A stretch of DNA of 64,000 bases from JAFAGX01 sp035623335 (GCA_035623335.1 DASPTQ010000073.1:11200-75199); one strand, 5' to 3'; shown: positions 27,813 to 37,930, counted from the stretch's first letter. Notes: generated from the sequence alone by a model not told the origin. Numbers and translations are program-made.

Positions 27813-30032
27813 TTAGCTCGCTGCTCGTGCAGAATCATTGCTCGCACTGGACGGCACGCAAACGTGGATTGTTGTTCCACCCATTAGCTTCGATTGAATC
27901 TTTATGGTTCCGTTCACTAGCCGAACTCGCTCCTGCATGCTCGTAAGACCCAGACCTCGACCTTCCCTGGCAGCCTCTACGTCGAAGCCCTTGCCCAAAT
28001 CACTCACGATGAGGTGAACGTTACCAGATTCTTCTCGTAGTCGCACTTCAATGCGTTTTACTCCACTGTGCTTGGCTGCATTGTGAAGAGCTTCCTGCAG
28101 AACTCGAAAGAGGCAAAGCCCGATTTCGGGTGGCAGAGTGCTTTGCACATCGTATCTACAGTCGATCTCCATTTTCTGCCGCTCGGCAAATTCCTTGCAC
28201 CAACTCTTCATTCCTGCAATGACACCGAGATATTCCAATTGTGAGGAGTGCAAATCGTGCGACAAGGCTTGAACGTTGTTCGAAATGTCGGTCGTCCGTT
28301 TTCGGAGTTCTTGGACGCGGCTCCTAACCTCGGAAGGTGTGTCCTGCAGTTGTTCAAGCTCAATTGCCAGCAGAGCGACACGTTGGTTGATATCGTCGTG
28401 AAGCTCCCTTGCGATCCGGGCGCGTTCTTGCTCTTGAGCTTCAATCAACTTTGCGCTCATGTCCGACAGCGCCTCTTCCGCTAGCTTGTGATCAGTGACA
28501 TCCGCTACCATACCGATCACCCGCAACATTCTGCCCTCTCCGTCGAAGAAGGCACGCCCGCTGCTCTTCACCCAAAGTGGCGACTTGCCAGGAAGCAGCA
28601 CGCGGTAGGTCACGTGAACCGTCGGGTTTTCCAGCGAATGTCCGGCAATGGCTGCGATAAGTTTCGGCCGATCGTCTGGGTGAATTCTTTCCATAGCCTG
28701 CTGGTGGGTTAAGGTTTGCGGCTCACTCGCACCGAGGACGTTCACGTACTCCGAGGATCGCACTAAGACGTCAGTGGTTACGTCCCATTCAAACGCATAC
28801 ATTTCCCCGGCCTGAGCTGCCAAACGAAGTCGTTCTTCGTTCTCGCGCAGTGCCTCTTCGGCAAGTTTGCGCTCGGTGATGTCACTCACCATGGCCAGCG
28901 CCCCATCAAACTCACCGTTGTCCTTGAACACGGGGGTTCCCGCTATTCGTACCCACAATTCCGAACCGTCCCTTCGCCGGAGCCGTTCCTCAACCTGCTC
29001 GCGCAGTCCTTGCTGTCGGCGAGTTAAGACTTGCTTTTTGCGCTCAACATCCTCGGGAAAATAAAAGTCGAATACACTCCGCCCAACCATTTCTATCGGT
29101 TCGTAACCCAGCATCTCGGCCATCTTATGATTTACATAGGAATTGCGCAGGTTCGAATCGAGGACCCAGACCCCTTCGTTTGTGGTCTCAACTATCCTGC
29201 GATACTGCATTTCGCTTTCCCGGATCGCATCCTCTGCCCGTTTGCGGTCGGTGATGTCAGCCACCATGCCTATCATTCGCACCACTCGGCCGCCCTCGTC
29301 AAAAAATGCATGGGCGGTTTTCTCTACCCATACGACCGATCCGTCAGGACGCAACAAGCGGTAGCTAATCTGCACATCTGGACACTCAGGAGTAGGCGCG
29401 CTCAGGGAAGCGTTGAACGATGCTCTGTCATCCGGGTGGACCCTGGTCAGTAATTGCTGGCGCGTCAGCGAAACCTCTCCAGTCGGACCGAGCACACTGG
29501 CAATGTCAGGGGAGCGAACTATAATATCGGTAGCCGCATCCCACGTATAGGCGTACATTTTCCCCGCTTGTGCCGCCAGCCGAAACCGTTCTTCGCTTTC
29601 ACGTACCGCTTCCTCAGCATGGTGACGTTCGGTGATGTCCCGAACCACGGCGGTGAAGAACTTCTTGCCGTCAGATTCAACCTTGGAGATGGAAGCTTCG
29701 ATAGGAAATTGTTCGCCAGTGGCTCGCAAGCCCCATAGCGTGCCTAGAGTACCCATATCACGATTGGTGACCCCGCTCTCACCAAAGCGACGGATATGCG
29801 AGCTGTGTTCGGCGCGGAAGCGTTGTGGGATGAAGCGTTCGATGGAATTCCCCATCGCTTCATCTGCCGGACAGCCAAACATCTTCTGCGCAGCCGCATT
29901 GAACAGCACGATCCGCTGGGCATCGTCTATGGCGATGATCGCGTCCTTAGCCGATCCGATGATGGACGCCAACAAGTTTGGGCTCTCGCGTATTCTCTGG
30001 TCTAATTGCGCAGGTTCGCTGACCATTACCAT
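27813..30032 (-). CDS. Multi-PAS sensor histidine kinase, NarL/HisKA_3 type
   Basis: A 739-residue kinase without a clear membrane segment. Four PAS/PAC units occupy about residues 18-140, 145-270, 275-390 and 400-520; each ends in a D-I/V-T-[ED]-[RH]-[KH] type linker. The HisKA_3 dimer helix carries the phosphoacceptor His545 in ARELHDDINQR. The ATPase domain has EALHNAAKHSG (N box), DLGKGFD and GRGLGLTSMQERV (G boxes). PAS units 2 and 4 are clearly related by internal duplication. The HisKA_3 class normally pairs with a NarL-type response regulator, but none is adjacent. Start ATG 30032 has GGTGGGAG upstream. The PAS cofactor and signal are not evident. Confidence 0.93.
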   Translation of the reverse strand: MVMVSEPAQLDQRIRESPNLLASIIGSAKDAIIAIDDAQRIVLFNAAAQKMFGCPADEAMGNSIERFIPQRFRAEHSSHIRRFGESGVTNRDMGTLGTLWGLRATGEQFPIEASISKVESDGKKFFTAVVRDITERHHAEEAVRESEERFRLAAQAGKMYAYTWDAATDIIVRSPDIASVLGPTGEVSLTRQQLLTRVHPDDRASFNASLSAPTPECPDVQISYRLLRPDGSVVWVEKTAHAFFDEGGRVVRMIGMVADITDRKRAEDAIRESEMQYRRIVETTNEGVWVLDSNLRNSYVNHKMAEMLGYEPIEMVGRSVFDFYFPEDVERKKQVLTRRQQGLREQVEERLRRRDGSELWVRIAGTPVFKDNGEFDGALAMVSDITERKLAEEALRENEERLRLAAQAGEMYAFEWDVTTDVLVRSSEYVNVLGASEPQTLTHQQAMERIHPDDRPKLIAAIAGHSLENPTVHVTYRVLLPGKSPLWVKSSGRAFFDGEGRMLRVIGMVADVTDHKLAEEALSDMSAKLIEAQEQERARIARELHDDINQRVALLAIELEQLQDTPSEVRSRVQELRKRTTDISNNVQALSHDLHSSQLEYLGVIAGMKSWCKEFAERQKMEIDCRYDVQSTLPPEIGLCLFRVLQEALHNAAKHSGVKRIEVRLREESGNVHLIVSDLGKGFDVEAAREGRGLGLTSMQERVRLVNGTIKIQSKLMGGTTIHVCVPSSASNDSARAAS

Positions 30033-30424
30033 GCCATGCTCCCACCTTTGTAATTCTTTGACCTAAGCTGTGTACGAATGCCCTCTACGTTGAAGTAGTG
30101 GAGGGGAGGATTCGTATGGGCGAAGTGGTCGGCACTGTCCTCGCCGATCAGCATTTTCCTGAATGTCTGTGACATCGTCGTCGGCACGGAGCGGAGACGC
30201 TCAGTTGCAGATGCTTCATTATAGACACAATATATTTCGAGTCCAGTGGGAGGGCGAGCAAATGTGAAGCTTTGGCTATCACATCGTAACTGTTCTACCT
30301 TCTTCGCTACCAAACGGGGTTATCCCATCGATGACAGTCTGACCCTCGACGTCGAGATTGGCAATGATCGCTTCCGCGAGATCAGCAAACATCCGAACGG
30401 ATAGCCATTATTGGAAACCCAGGC
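30033..30424. other. Intergenic region, possibly a very small ORF
   Basis: About 390 bases. A 37-codon frame on the minus strand (30279-30392, starting MFADLAEAII) has coding-like composition but no ribosome site. A longer TTG frame (30026-30313) overlaps the histidine kinase start and is not supported. Nothing else was seen. Confidence 0.3.
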
Positions 30425-31198
30425 CTACTTTGTGTCGACATTAACGTCGGCCTTGAGTCGTTGCAGGGCGCGCTGATCGAGCCGGATCAGACCACGGCTG
30501 GGAGTATCCAGGTCAGCGATCAACGCAACGACCAGCGCGATGGTGATCGGGAGAAGAATCAGCGTCAACCAGAAGCGCGTTGTCAGCGTTGAGCCGCGCG
30601 TGAAGACAGCAATCAGCGAGACAGAGATGATCAGGAACCAGACAGGTTGCGGGATACGGTTCTCAAAGGCCGCGACTCGCTTCTCGTGGAGGTCGATGGT
30701 TTCATTTAGGGAATTGAGGTAAACGGCGGTAATGGCGCTGCGATCATCTTGTGCAACCGTTGCAGCATCGAGCCAAAGATCTTCTTGGAGATGCTTGGCA
30801 CGGTGCAGGGCGTCGTTGTACCGGCTGGCATCGACACCGACATTATCCAGTTCGAGGCGCGTGTCCACGTACTCGCGGAGAAGTTGTCTGGAATGATCCC
30901 TATAAGGTTGGGGAAGCGTGGCAGCGCGGAGGTATGTGGTGCCAATCGAAACGGCTTCTTCCACCAACAATGAGCGCCGCTCGACAAAGCGCGAGACGGC
31001 CATGGTCAGCGTGAAGCCCAGAAGCAGGCTGACTAGTATGAAGAGCCCATCGCGGATCGTGCCCATTTGCTCTTTACGTTGGGGAAGCTCCTCGACTTTG
31101 AAATAGCGGGCACAGCGACGTCCAAAGTCGAGGACGAAGGCTAGGACAATCGCAAGGATCAGGCCCAATTCCCATGGGTGGTCGAAGATATATTCCAT
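30425..31198 (-). CDS. Bestrophin-like membrane protein, DUF4239 style
   Basis: A 257-residue membrane protein. Helices lie near residues 10-27, 46-66, 176-196 and 200-224. The first pair is followed by FVERRSLLVEEAVSIGTTYLRA and a long charged helical region (about 80-170), the arrangement of DUF4239/bestrophin-like proteins, a family of unknown function distantly reminiscent of anion channels. ATG 31198 was chosen because the MEYIF start leads straight into the first helix; the 108 codons upstream look non-coding. The ribosome site is weak. The gene stands alone between the histidine kinase and a SYLF-protein remnant on the other strand. Confidence 0.75.
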   Translation of the reverse strand: MEYIFDHPWELGLILAIVLAFVLDFGRRCARYFKVEELPQRKEQMGTIRDGLFILVSLLLGFTLTMAVSRFVERRSLLVEEAVSIGTTYLRAATLPQPYRDHSRQLLREYVDTRLELDNVGVDASRYNDALHRAKHLQEDLWLDAATVAQDDRSAITAVYLNSLNETIDLHEKRVAAFENRIPQPVWFLIISVSLIAVFTRGSTLTTRFWLTLILLPITIALVVALIADLDTPSRGLIRLDQRALQRLKADVNVDTK

Positions 31199-31516
31199 TT
31201 TGTGGCTCGTCTTACCGGTAGAAGAGTATACGGTAGCTTTCGCAACTGCGGGAAGTTGAGGACAAGCAGCCTGATGTTGCGGTAGACGATAGCGGAATGA
31301 TCCCCAAGAGTTTGTGTCTGGTTCGAGGAAGTTTGTAGGAAAGAGAGAGGACAGCAGGAATCTAACAGGAAGTACGAGGAAGTAATAGAGAAACGGCGCG
31401 ACGCACGACTGACGTCCCCCTGCATGTTTCCGCAGACCATCACGATCTGTTTGTTCTAACAGTTCACAACGCAAGCTGCCGAATCGATACTCCCCCCGCC
31501 ATGGTTCTGCAAGCGA

Positions 31517-31765
31517 TTGCACCTGCGAGCGCGGTTTACAGTTCGTGGCAGAGCCAAGAGGTTGCTGATCGCATCGCTAATCGGCCTGATGGCCGTGGGC
31601 GCGTTCGCGGCCGACGACGAAAAAGAGAAAGAGGAAGAGCGTACGGAAATCCGTCAGATGGTTCAAGATACCCTCTTTACAAGGCCCAACCCGCCGCCCA
31701 AGAAGCAGTCGAAAAAGCGTATGGGTACGCCGTCTTCAGCAATACCGGCGTAAAAATACTCGTTA
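31517..31765 (+). pseudogene. Truncated, frameshifted SYLF (YSC84-like) lipid-binding protein
   Basis: The 5' part (frame from 31517) gives a signal peptide (KRLLIASLIGLMAVGAFA) and DDEKEKEEERTEIRQMVQDTL. At about 31680 the match passes to another frame: LYKAQPAAQEAVEKAYGYAVFSNTGVKIL, the opening of a SYLF domain. It then ends near 31765 although SYLF proteins usually continue for more than 100 further residues. SYLF domains bind lipids and are common as secreted proteins in Gram-negative bacteria. One frameshift plus loss of the C-terminal two thirds indicates a remnant. Confidence 0.7.
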
Positions 31766-31834
31766 TTCGTTTTCCGAGCAGTTCGTCATCCTACTCGGGT
31801 GACAGGTGTGGAACCAGGCGGCGTTTCCTGGGTT

Positions 31835-31840
31835 TATAAT
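31835..31840 (+). promoter_or_regulatory. TATAAT -10 box of the second propeller kinase, near-leaderless
   Basis: A perfect TATAAT ends 11 bases before the kinase ATG at 31852. No good -35 element or Shine-Dalgarno sequence is visible. The arrangement matches that of the kinase at 6726. Confidence 0.5.
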
Positions 31841-31851
31841 CATCGCCACTT

Positions 31852-34539
31852 ATGCCGCTAGCGGCAAACACACGGCTCGGTCCCTATGAAATTGCGATTC
31901 TGCTCGGCGCGGGTGGTATGGGAGAGGTGTATCGCGCCAAAGACACGCGCCTTGACCGCACCGTGGCCATCAAGGTTCTGGCCTGCCACCTTTCTTCTTC
32001 ACCGGAACTAAAGCAGCGCATGGAGCGCGAGGCGCGTGCCATCTCCGCGCTGAACCATCCGAACATCTGCCACCTTTACGACATCGGGTCAGACAATGGG
32101 ACCGACTACCTTGTTATGGAGTTTCTGGAAGGGGAAACTCTGGCCGAAAGGTTGCGCCGAGGGGCGTTGCCGCTGAACGAGATCTACCCCATCGGAATTG
32201 CGATATCGGAGGCTCTGGCCGTTGCGCACCGTGCAGGCATCGTGCATCGCGACCTGAAGCCTGCCAATATCATGCTGACCAAGATGGGTGCCAAGCTGAT
32301 GGACTTCGGGTTGGCGAAGCCCACTGCGAGTGGCACTCAGGGTTCGTCAGCGGCGCCGCTTTTGTCGGCGACACCGACCATGAGCGGACCTAGTCCGATG
32401 AGTCCGCTCACCACGGCGGGCAGCATTGTAGGGACGATCCAATACATGTGCCCGGAGCAGATCGAAGGAAAAGAGGCAGACGCGCGTTCCGACATCTTTG
32501 CTTTGGGGGCGGTGCTCTACGAAATGGCCAGCGGCAAGCGCGCGTTTGAAGGCAAGAGTCAGATTTCCATCGCGAGTGCCATCCTGGAAAAAGATCCGGA
32601 GCCGATCTCGGCAGTGCAGCCGCTGTCGCCGCCGGCGCTGGATTACGTGATTCGAACGTGCCTCGCTAAGGATCCCGAAGAGCGCTTCCAGACCGCGCAA
32701 GATGTCAAGCTCCAGTTGAGGTGGATCAGCCAGGGCGGCTCCCAGGCAGAAATTGCAAGACCGATCGCTGCGCCGCGGAAACGCCGCAAGTGGATGGGGT
32801 GGGCCATCGGAGGGGTGGTCGCACTCTTGATGCTCGGTCTTGGCTGGTGGCTTCATCGTCCCGCCGCGCAGCCGGTGTTGCGTTCGAACGTCGCCCTGCC
32901 TTCCAAGCTACGGCTCGACTCCACCAACACCTCTATTGCTATTTCTCCCGACGGAAAGAAGCTGGTGATGGCCGCGGCGGGTGAAGGCGGGAAGCAGCAG
33001 CTCTATTTGCGATCTTTGGACGCGTTAACAGTGCAACCCATTCTGGGCACCGATGAAGCCACTTATCCCTTCTGGTCGCCTGATGGCACCTACATTGGGT
33101 TCTTCATTCCCGGGAAGCTGAAAAAAGTTGCTCTCTCGAGCGGCGCGGTTCAGACGATTTGCGATGCGGTGGACGGACGCGGCGCCACTTGGAGTAAAGA
33201 AGGCACGATTGTGTTCGCGCCGGCCGGCGACAGCGCTCTTTTTTCTGTGCCCGATTCCGGAGGTACGCTGGTCCAGGTCACTTCTCCCGAAAAGCCCGGC
33301 CAGAGTCATCGCCATCCGCAGTTCTTACCGGATGGAAAGCACGTGCTTTACTTCAGCGCTGCTCCAGGGGTTTCCAACACCGGTTTATACGTTGTCAATA
33401 TTGATGACAAGAAAAGCGAGCTCATAACCGCTTCGCAAGCACGGGGGCAATATGTGGATCCCGGCTACCTTTTATACGTGAAGGAACGCAGCCTTCTTGC
33501 ACAGCCGTTCAGCGCCAGTTCGCTGAAGCTGAGTGGACGCGCCGTTCCCATCGCGCAACAGGTGCATTTCGGGTCGATTCGCTGGGTAAGCAATTATGCC
33601 GCTTCCGCCGACACTCTACTGTATGAGAGCGAGGAAGGCGGCGGACTCTGGCAACTGACCTGGCTCGATGTCAATGGAAAGGAACTGGGGAAGGTGGGAG
33701 AACCACGCGAGCTGACCGGTATCGCTGTATCACCCGATTCAACGCGAGCAGCGGCGGTTATTGCCGAGCAGAATGGGAGCAAGACAAGTTTATGGATGTA
33801 CGACCTTTCGCGAGGCTTGGCCAACCGCTTCAATTTTGATAACGGAGATGCTGACGATCCCGTGTGGTCGCCAGACAGTCGGCAGTTGGCCTATTCCTTC
33901 AATTCCCCGGCAGGCTGGAAGATCCTTACGAGAACAGCGGATGGCACTGGATCACCGCTGGAATTGCTGAGTTCCGACTCCACCGTCCACCCGGTGGCAT
34001 GGTCTCCCGATGGAAAGTTTATTGCGTATAACACGATTAATACTTCCAACAAGAAAACCGAGGTTTGGATGGTGGCCGTGGGTGGGGACCACAAGCCGTT
34101 CGCGTTTGAGCGGGGAGACGCCCTAGTTCGGGGGATGACCTTCTCAAATGATGGCCGATGGTTCGTTTATGTTTCGAATGAAAGCGGGCGCGACGAAGTA
34201 TATATGACGCCGTTCCCGGGTCCAGGGGAGAAACGCCAAGTCTCACCGCATGGTGGATACGCAGCCTGGTGGTATGGCCTCAAGGGGATGGCCGATCAGG
34301 GCGTCATGTATGCGGACCCCGCGAATTCAACCGCGAATCTCGTTCCGGTCACTGAGAGGAACAGTGCTTTAGAGTTCGGCCAGCCACGCCCGTTGTTCGG
34401 CGGACGCAGCTTTAACGACGCCAATTCCGGCAGTTTGAGTCCGGATTTTAAGAAGATGTTGGTCTCGCTTTCGACTAAGTCCGAGACTGCAAATTCGCTG
34501 GTTATGGTCAACAACTGGCGCGCAGAACTTGGCAAATAG
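31852..34539 (+). CDS. Hanks-type serine/threonine protein kinase with C-terminal beta-propeller
   Basis: An 895-residue membrane kinase closely parallel to the one at 6726. The kinase domain starts at about residue 10, with GAGGMGEVY (19-27), VAIK Lys41, HRDLKPAN with Asp134, DFG Asp151 and a CPEQ activation-segment end. A membrane segment lies near 315-335 (GGVVALLMLGLGWWL). Residues about 345-880 form a PD40/TolB-like propeller with recurrent ISPDG, WSPDG and SPDS turns. The signal is presumably sensed outside the membrane. A -10 box lies 11 bases before the ATG, so the transcript should be nearly leaderless. It lacks the N-terminal extension found in the sigma-coupled kinases. Confidence 0.95.
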   Translation: MPLAANTRLGPYEIAILLGAGGMGEVYRAKDTRLDRTVAIKVLACHLSSSPELKQRMEREARAISALNHPNICHLYDIGSDNGTDYLVMEFLEGETLAERLRRGALPLNEIYPIGIAISEALAVAHRAGIVHRDLKPANIMLTKMGAKLMDFGLAKPTASGTQGSSAAPLLSATPTMSGPSPMSPLTTAGSIVGTIQYMCPEQIEGKEADARSDIFALGAVLYEMASGKRAFEGKSQISIASAILEKDPEPISAVQPLSPPALDYVIRTCLAKDPEERFQTAQDVKLQLRWISQGGSQAEIARPIAAPRKRRKWMGWAIGGVVALLMLGLGWWLHRPAAQPVLRSNVALPSKLRLDSTNTSIAISPDGKKLVMAAAGEGGKQQLYLRSLDALTVQPILGTDEATYPFWSPDGTYIGFFIPGKLKKVALSSGAVQTICDAVDGRGATWSKEGTIVFAPAGDSALFSVPDSGGTLVQVTSPEKPGQSHRHPQFLPDGKHVLYFSAAPGVSNTGLYVVNIDDKKSELITASQARGQYVDPGYLLYVKERSLLAQPFSASSLKLSGRAVPIAQQVHFGSIRWVSNYAASADTLLYESEEGGGLWQLTWLDVNGKELGKVGEPRELTGIAVSPDSTRAAAVIAEQNGSKTSLWMYDLSRGLANRFNFDNGDADDPVWSPDSRQLAYSFNSPAGWKILTRTADGTGSPLELLSSDSTVHPVAWSPDGKFIAYNTINTSNKKTEVWMVAVGGDHKPFAFERGDALVRGMTFSNDGRWFVYVSNESGRDEVYMTPFPGPGEKRQVSPHGGYAAWWYGLKGMADQGVMYADPANSTANLVPVTERNSALEFGQPRPLFGGRSFNDANSGSLSPDFKKMLVSLSTKSETANSLVMVNNWRAELGK

Positions 34540-35014
34540 CAAGCATCACAACAATCTAAGTCGCCTCTTCGCTTAATTAAAGCGCCTACTAATACTATTC
34601 GTTCATGAACGAGAAACGCCCTTGTAACCACCAACCAAGCCAGTTCGTGGATGGTCGGCAAACCGGAAACTGAGCCGAAAACCTTCCATTCGCATTCCAG
34701 AAGCAAGTCGTTTCGGAAGGTGCGAGACGGGCAATTCGTTGCGGTTATGCAAGACCGCCGCGATGCAGAAACTCGGCACATAATCAAGACGAAATCAAGA
34801 CCTAATTGCCCTATTTGTATCGGTCTGGGCTTGATGTGACACTTGCTAAGATTCACGCGCCGAGAGCGAAGTCGCTGTCAGCAGAAAGATGATGATGAAA
34901 TGGAGTTGAAATGCAAGTCGTGTCTCGAGCTAGGTAGGAAATTCTAGATTTCGGACGTCCTTTTCATATTTACTTGTATGTGAGAGGAGACGGGTAGCTC
35001 CAGAACCAATCTTC
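34540..35014. other. Intergenic region, no convincing gene
   Basis: About 475 bases. A weak hairpin (CGCTT/AAGCG near 34570) follows the kinase stop. GAGAGGAGA near 34982 lies too far from the next ATG to be its ribosome site. No gene was recognised. Confidence 0.4.
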
Positions 35015-36637
35015 ATGAAAAACCTACCGCTGTGCCAATTGCTTTGCGCCCTTGGTCTACTGGTTACGCCGGCAGTTCTGCAAGCAGGTACGTTGTCCGC
35101 CAGTATCTTTAACGAACTCAGTGTACCAGTTGCGGCTCGGGTTTACCTTCGCGATGCGCACGATAGGCCTCTATTTGCCCCTCACACGTTGCACTATGCG
35201 CATTCCAATAAGTTTGGCTCAGAATTTCATTTTGTCGCTCCGCACGGCGCTTTCTCCATTCAACTCCCCGCTGGCAAATACCTCATTCGTATTGAGCACG
35301 GTAAGGAATATCGTGCGCTGTCCGAAACTATCTTCCTGCCTCAGGCAGGCAGTGTGACTAAGGCCTTTCACCTCCAGCGATGGACTGATATGGCAGCACA
35401 AGGATGGTACTCGGGCGACATGCACGTTCACGCCATGCTTCAAGATCTCCCCACTCTCATGGAAGCTGAAGATTTAAATATGGCACTACCTATCACTGCA
35501 TGGCGGCTACCTGGAGGATTGCTGCAAACCGATCCTCAGCTGAATGACTGTCTGGCAAAGGCCGACTCGGACGGCGCACTTTCGGTCTCCGATAACCGCT
35601 GGCTATCCTGTGTGAATGAAGAACTGGAATCGTGGTCTTCATCACTTTTGGTTTCCCACCTAGGACGGGCGACCCTTCCGCTTCGTTACCCATATGCCAA
35701 GTTTGGACAAGAGGCACATGAGCGCGGCGCCTTTACTGATTCCGAAAAGGCAACTGCATTGGAACTGCCAGCCACGGCTGCACTTGGCGCAGTGGATTTT
35801 GTCGGCTTAGCTAATAACCACCTCTGGCCATCCGGTTGTGATCTCGTACATTGGGGTGCATGGCCATCCCTGTTGCCTGGCAGATATTCGTTCACTTGTG
35901 CAGGCTTTGCCTTGGCGAACTTCGATATCTACTACATGCTTTTGCAGTTTGGTCTGCCTCTCCGACTTTCTGCGGGTAGTGCTTATGGAGTGCATCCCGT
36001 GCCTTTAGGCTGGAGCCGTGTCTATGTCCGTGTTCCCGGGCAGTTCTTACCTGCGGCTTGGTTCAAAGCACTGAAGGAAGGTCACTCTTTCGTGACTACG
36101 GGACCTATGCTATTCCTGCATGCAAACGGGCTAGAACCCGGCGATGAGTCTTACGGTCGACAGTTCCCGTTAATAGTGGATGTTGAACTCGAGATGCTCG
36201 CCGAAGAACCGGTGTCCCGGGCGGAAATTGTCACCAATGGCTCGTCTGTGCCTGTGCAGCTGACGCCCGATCCGGGGCGGCCGAATACCTATAGGGGACA
36301 CAGCCACTTCACGCTGCAATCGAGTTCGTGGATGGCAGCCCGTTACTTGAGCCCGAAATCCCGCGGCGTGGAGGTGGCACATACTTCCCCAATATACTTT
36401 TGGCGTGAAGAGGAACCTCTCGTTCCTTCGACGTCTCAAATTCGATATCTTCGCACACGCATTCAAAACCTCATTGCCCAGGCCGCCGCTGAACCGGGGC
36501 GTATGGGCGCAATGACAGAAGCGAAGATCGTTCTCGATACGCCCGCCAGACGAAAACAGACTCTGCAATATTTCGTCAAAGCGCTCGAATTTTACGATCG
36601 CGCGATGCAGAACGACCGAGCCCGATCTGTGCGCTGA
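35015..36637 (+). CDS. Secreted CehA/McbA-like metallohydrolase
   Basis: A 540-residue exported protein. Signal peptide 1-24 (cleavage near LQAG) is followed by a beta-rich domain (about 25-125) and then a PHP-like hydrolase region opening with GWYSGDMHVHA, the metal-binding HxH. LANNHLWPSG and, later, SAGSAYGVHPVPLGWSRVYV and EGHSFVTTGPM are the other family blocks. CehA/McbA enzymes hydrolyse carbamate or phosphate esters, but most secreted members have unknown substrates. A C-terminal beta-domain and a helical tail (about 490-540) complete it. It stands alone, and a weak hairpin overlaps its stop. Confidence 0.82.
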   Translation: MKNLPLCQLLCALGLLVTPAVLQAGTLSASIFNELSVPVAARVYLRDAHDRPLFAPHTLHYAHSNKFGSEFHFVAPHGAFSIQLPAGKYLIRIEHGKEYRALSETIFLPQAGSVTKAFHLQRWTDMAAQGWYSGDMHVHAMLQDLPTLMEAEDLNMALPITAWRLPGGLLQTDPQLNDCLAKADSDGALSVSDNRWLSCVNEELESWSSSLLVSHLGRATLPLRYPYAKFGQEAHERGAFTDSEKATALELPATAALGAVDFVGLANNHLWPSGCDLVHWGAWPSLLPGRYSFTCAGFALANFDIYYMLLQFGLPLRLSAGSAYGVHPVPLGWSRVYVRVPGQFLPAAWFKALKEGHSFVTTGPMLFLHANGLEPGDESYGRQFPLIVDVELEMLAEEPVSRAEIVTNGSSVPVQLTPDPGRPNTYRGHSHFTLQSSSWMAARYLSPKSRGVEVAHTSPIYFWREEEPLVPSTSQIRYLRTRIQNLIAQAAAEPGRMGAMTEAKIVLDTPARRKQTLQYFVKALEFYDRAMQNDRARSVR

Positions 36638-36659
36638 TCTCCCCTGAAGTTTGGGGATC
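36636..36659 (+). terminator. Weak hairpin at the end of the CehA-like gene
   Basis: GATC-T-CCCC pairs with GGGGATC with one bulge over a loop of about nine bases, starting in the stop codon. Only a mildly T-rich sequence follows, so termination is uncertain. Confidence 0.3.
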
Positions 36660-37096
36660 TTCAGTTCCTCGTGCCGATGCAAGCTGAAGGGTGCTGTGTC
36701 TAGAAGAAGCGGCTGAGATTGGAATTTTCTGACTCTTTCAATGACCGCCAACGTAAGCGTCGCATGATCACCGTCTTGACGAACTTAAGGTTGTCCCTAC
36801 CACGCGTGTCTACTTGTTCAGTCGAATGAACAGCTCTCGCTGCCCTCTCGGCGATCCGCATCAAAGCGGCCTATTTCTACGAGCTACATTACAGGCGATT
36901 CTCTGATCGGCTCCATCCCCCCTGGGCTCCATCTCCAAATGGCACCTGCCCGTCGTTGAGTAGGAGCGGCGCGATGACCTCCCCTGTGGAACAATCAGGG
37001 CGCTCGGATCTCGCTCGCCGAACCTTGAGCAGAATGCTTTGCGTTTGCATTGACTCCCCTTATCAACATTGTTAAGCGGAATTCAAGCTGGCAACT
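36660..37096. other. Intergenic region between convergent genes
   Basis: About 440 bases with no recognisable gene, RNA or strong terminator. Confidence 0.4.
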
Positions 37097-37930
37097 TCAC
37101 AGATCGCGCTGGGAGAAACGGCGTATAGCGACGGCGAGCGCTATTGCCAAGTACAGTAGCGCATAGACGAGCATGGTAATGCTCGGGACGGAGAGGGTGC
37201 TGAACGGGGAGATACGCAGTGAATTGGCAAGCGGCGACTGCATTTCAAAGGCGGCTCGGCGCCAGAGCGCTTCGCTGGGCATGAGAATACTTGCAACGAT
37301 GCCAACATTAACTGGACGAGGCGTGTGAGTGATGGCTCCAAATTGCTCGATCCACCCGCCGAGAAATGCGAGTCCATGGAGCCCGAGAGTAAGCACGCCT
37401 GTGGTTAACGTCGAAAAGTAGGTCGCAAACGCAAAAACCACGGAGAGGAGCACTACGCTTTCCATCCACATCAATGAGAGGCCTCGTGCGAGATGATGTG
37501 CGGTGACGCCCGCCATCACATAGGTTATGGCGTTTACGCCACCCACCATGATGGCAAGGTACGCAGTCAGCATGCCGCAGAAGCCAAACCATTTGCCCAG
37601 GAGCACTTGCCAACGTGGGACCGGCTTCGTCGCGATCGCTTGAATCGTACCGGAGGCGATTTCACCGGAGAGCGTGTCGATGGAGCTGAGAATTGTCACG
37701 AGCACCGTCAGCAGGTCGATGGCATAGAGACCCATGGTCAACATGGTGAAGGAGATTTCCCGCTGCAAGACCGGGCTTATGCCGTGCGCGGCAAAATCTT
37801 TGGCCTGGAAGTGGAGGCCTGTACCAAACAGAATCAGGAACGCACCGCCGGCGGCGAGTGCCATCCACAGCATTTTCTTGCGCGCGGCTTCGCGGAATGT
37901 TACTCCGGCCATGATCCAGACGCCCATCAC
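37097..37930 (-). CDS. ABC-2 type transporter permease
   Basis: A 277-residue membrane protein with six predicted helices (about residues 18-38, 62-85, 112-138, 145-170, 178-198 and 248-268). ISSIDTLSGEIASGTIQAIATKPVPRWQVLLGKW is the cytoplasmic elbow and coupling region typical of NatB/ABC-2 permeases (residues about 84-117). Its ATG overlaps the stop of the ATPase gene by four bases, so the two form one exporter. Substrate unknown; co-transcription with a sigma/anti-sigma pair suggests an envelope or antimicrobial-stress exporter. Confidence 0.9.
   Translation of the reverse strand: MMGVWIMAGVTFREAARKKMLWMALAAGGAFLILFGTGLHFQAKDFAAHGISPVLQREISFTMLTMGLYAIDLLTVLVTILSSIDTLSGEIASGTIQAIATKPVPRWQVLLGKWFGFCGMLTAYLAIMVGGVNAITYVMAGVTAHHLARGLSLMWMESVVLLSVVFAFATYFSTLTTGVLTLGLHGLAFLGGWIEQFGAITHTPRPVNVGIVASILMPSEALWRRAAFEMQSPLANSLRISPFSTLSVPSITMLVYALLYLAIALAVAIRRFSQRDL

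Noticed and set aside
30026..30313. 95-codon TTG frame upstream of the histidine kinase
   Set aside because: It starts at TTG without a ribosome site, overlaps the kinase start and has no domain.
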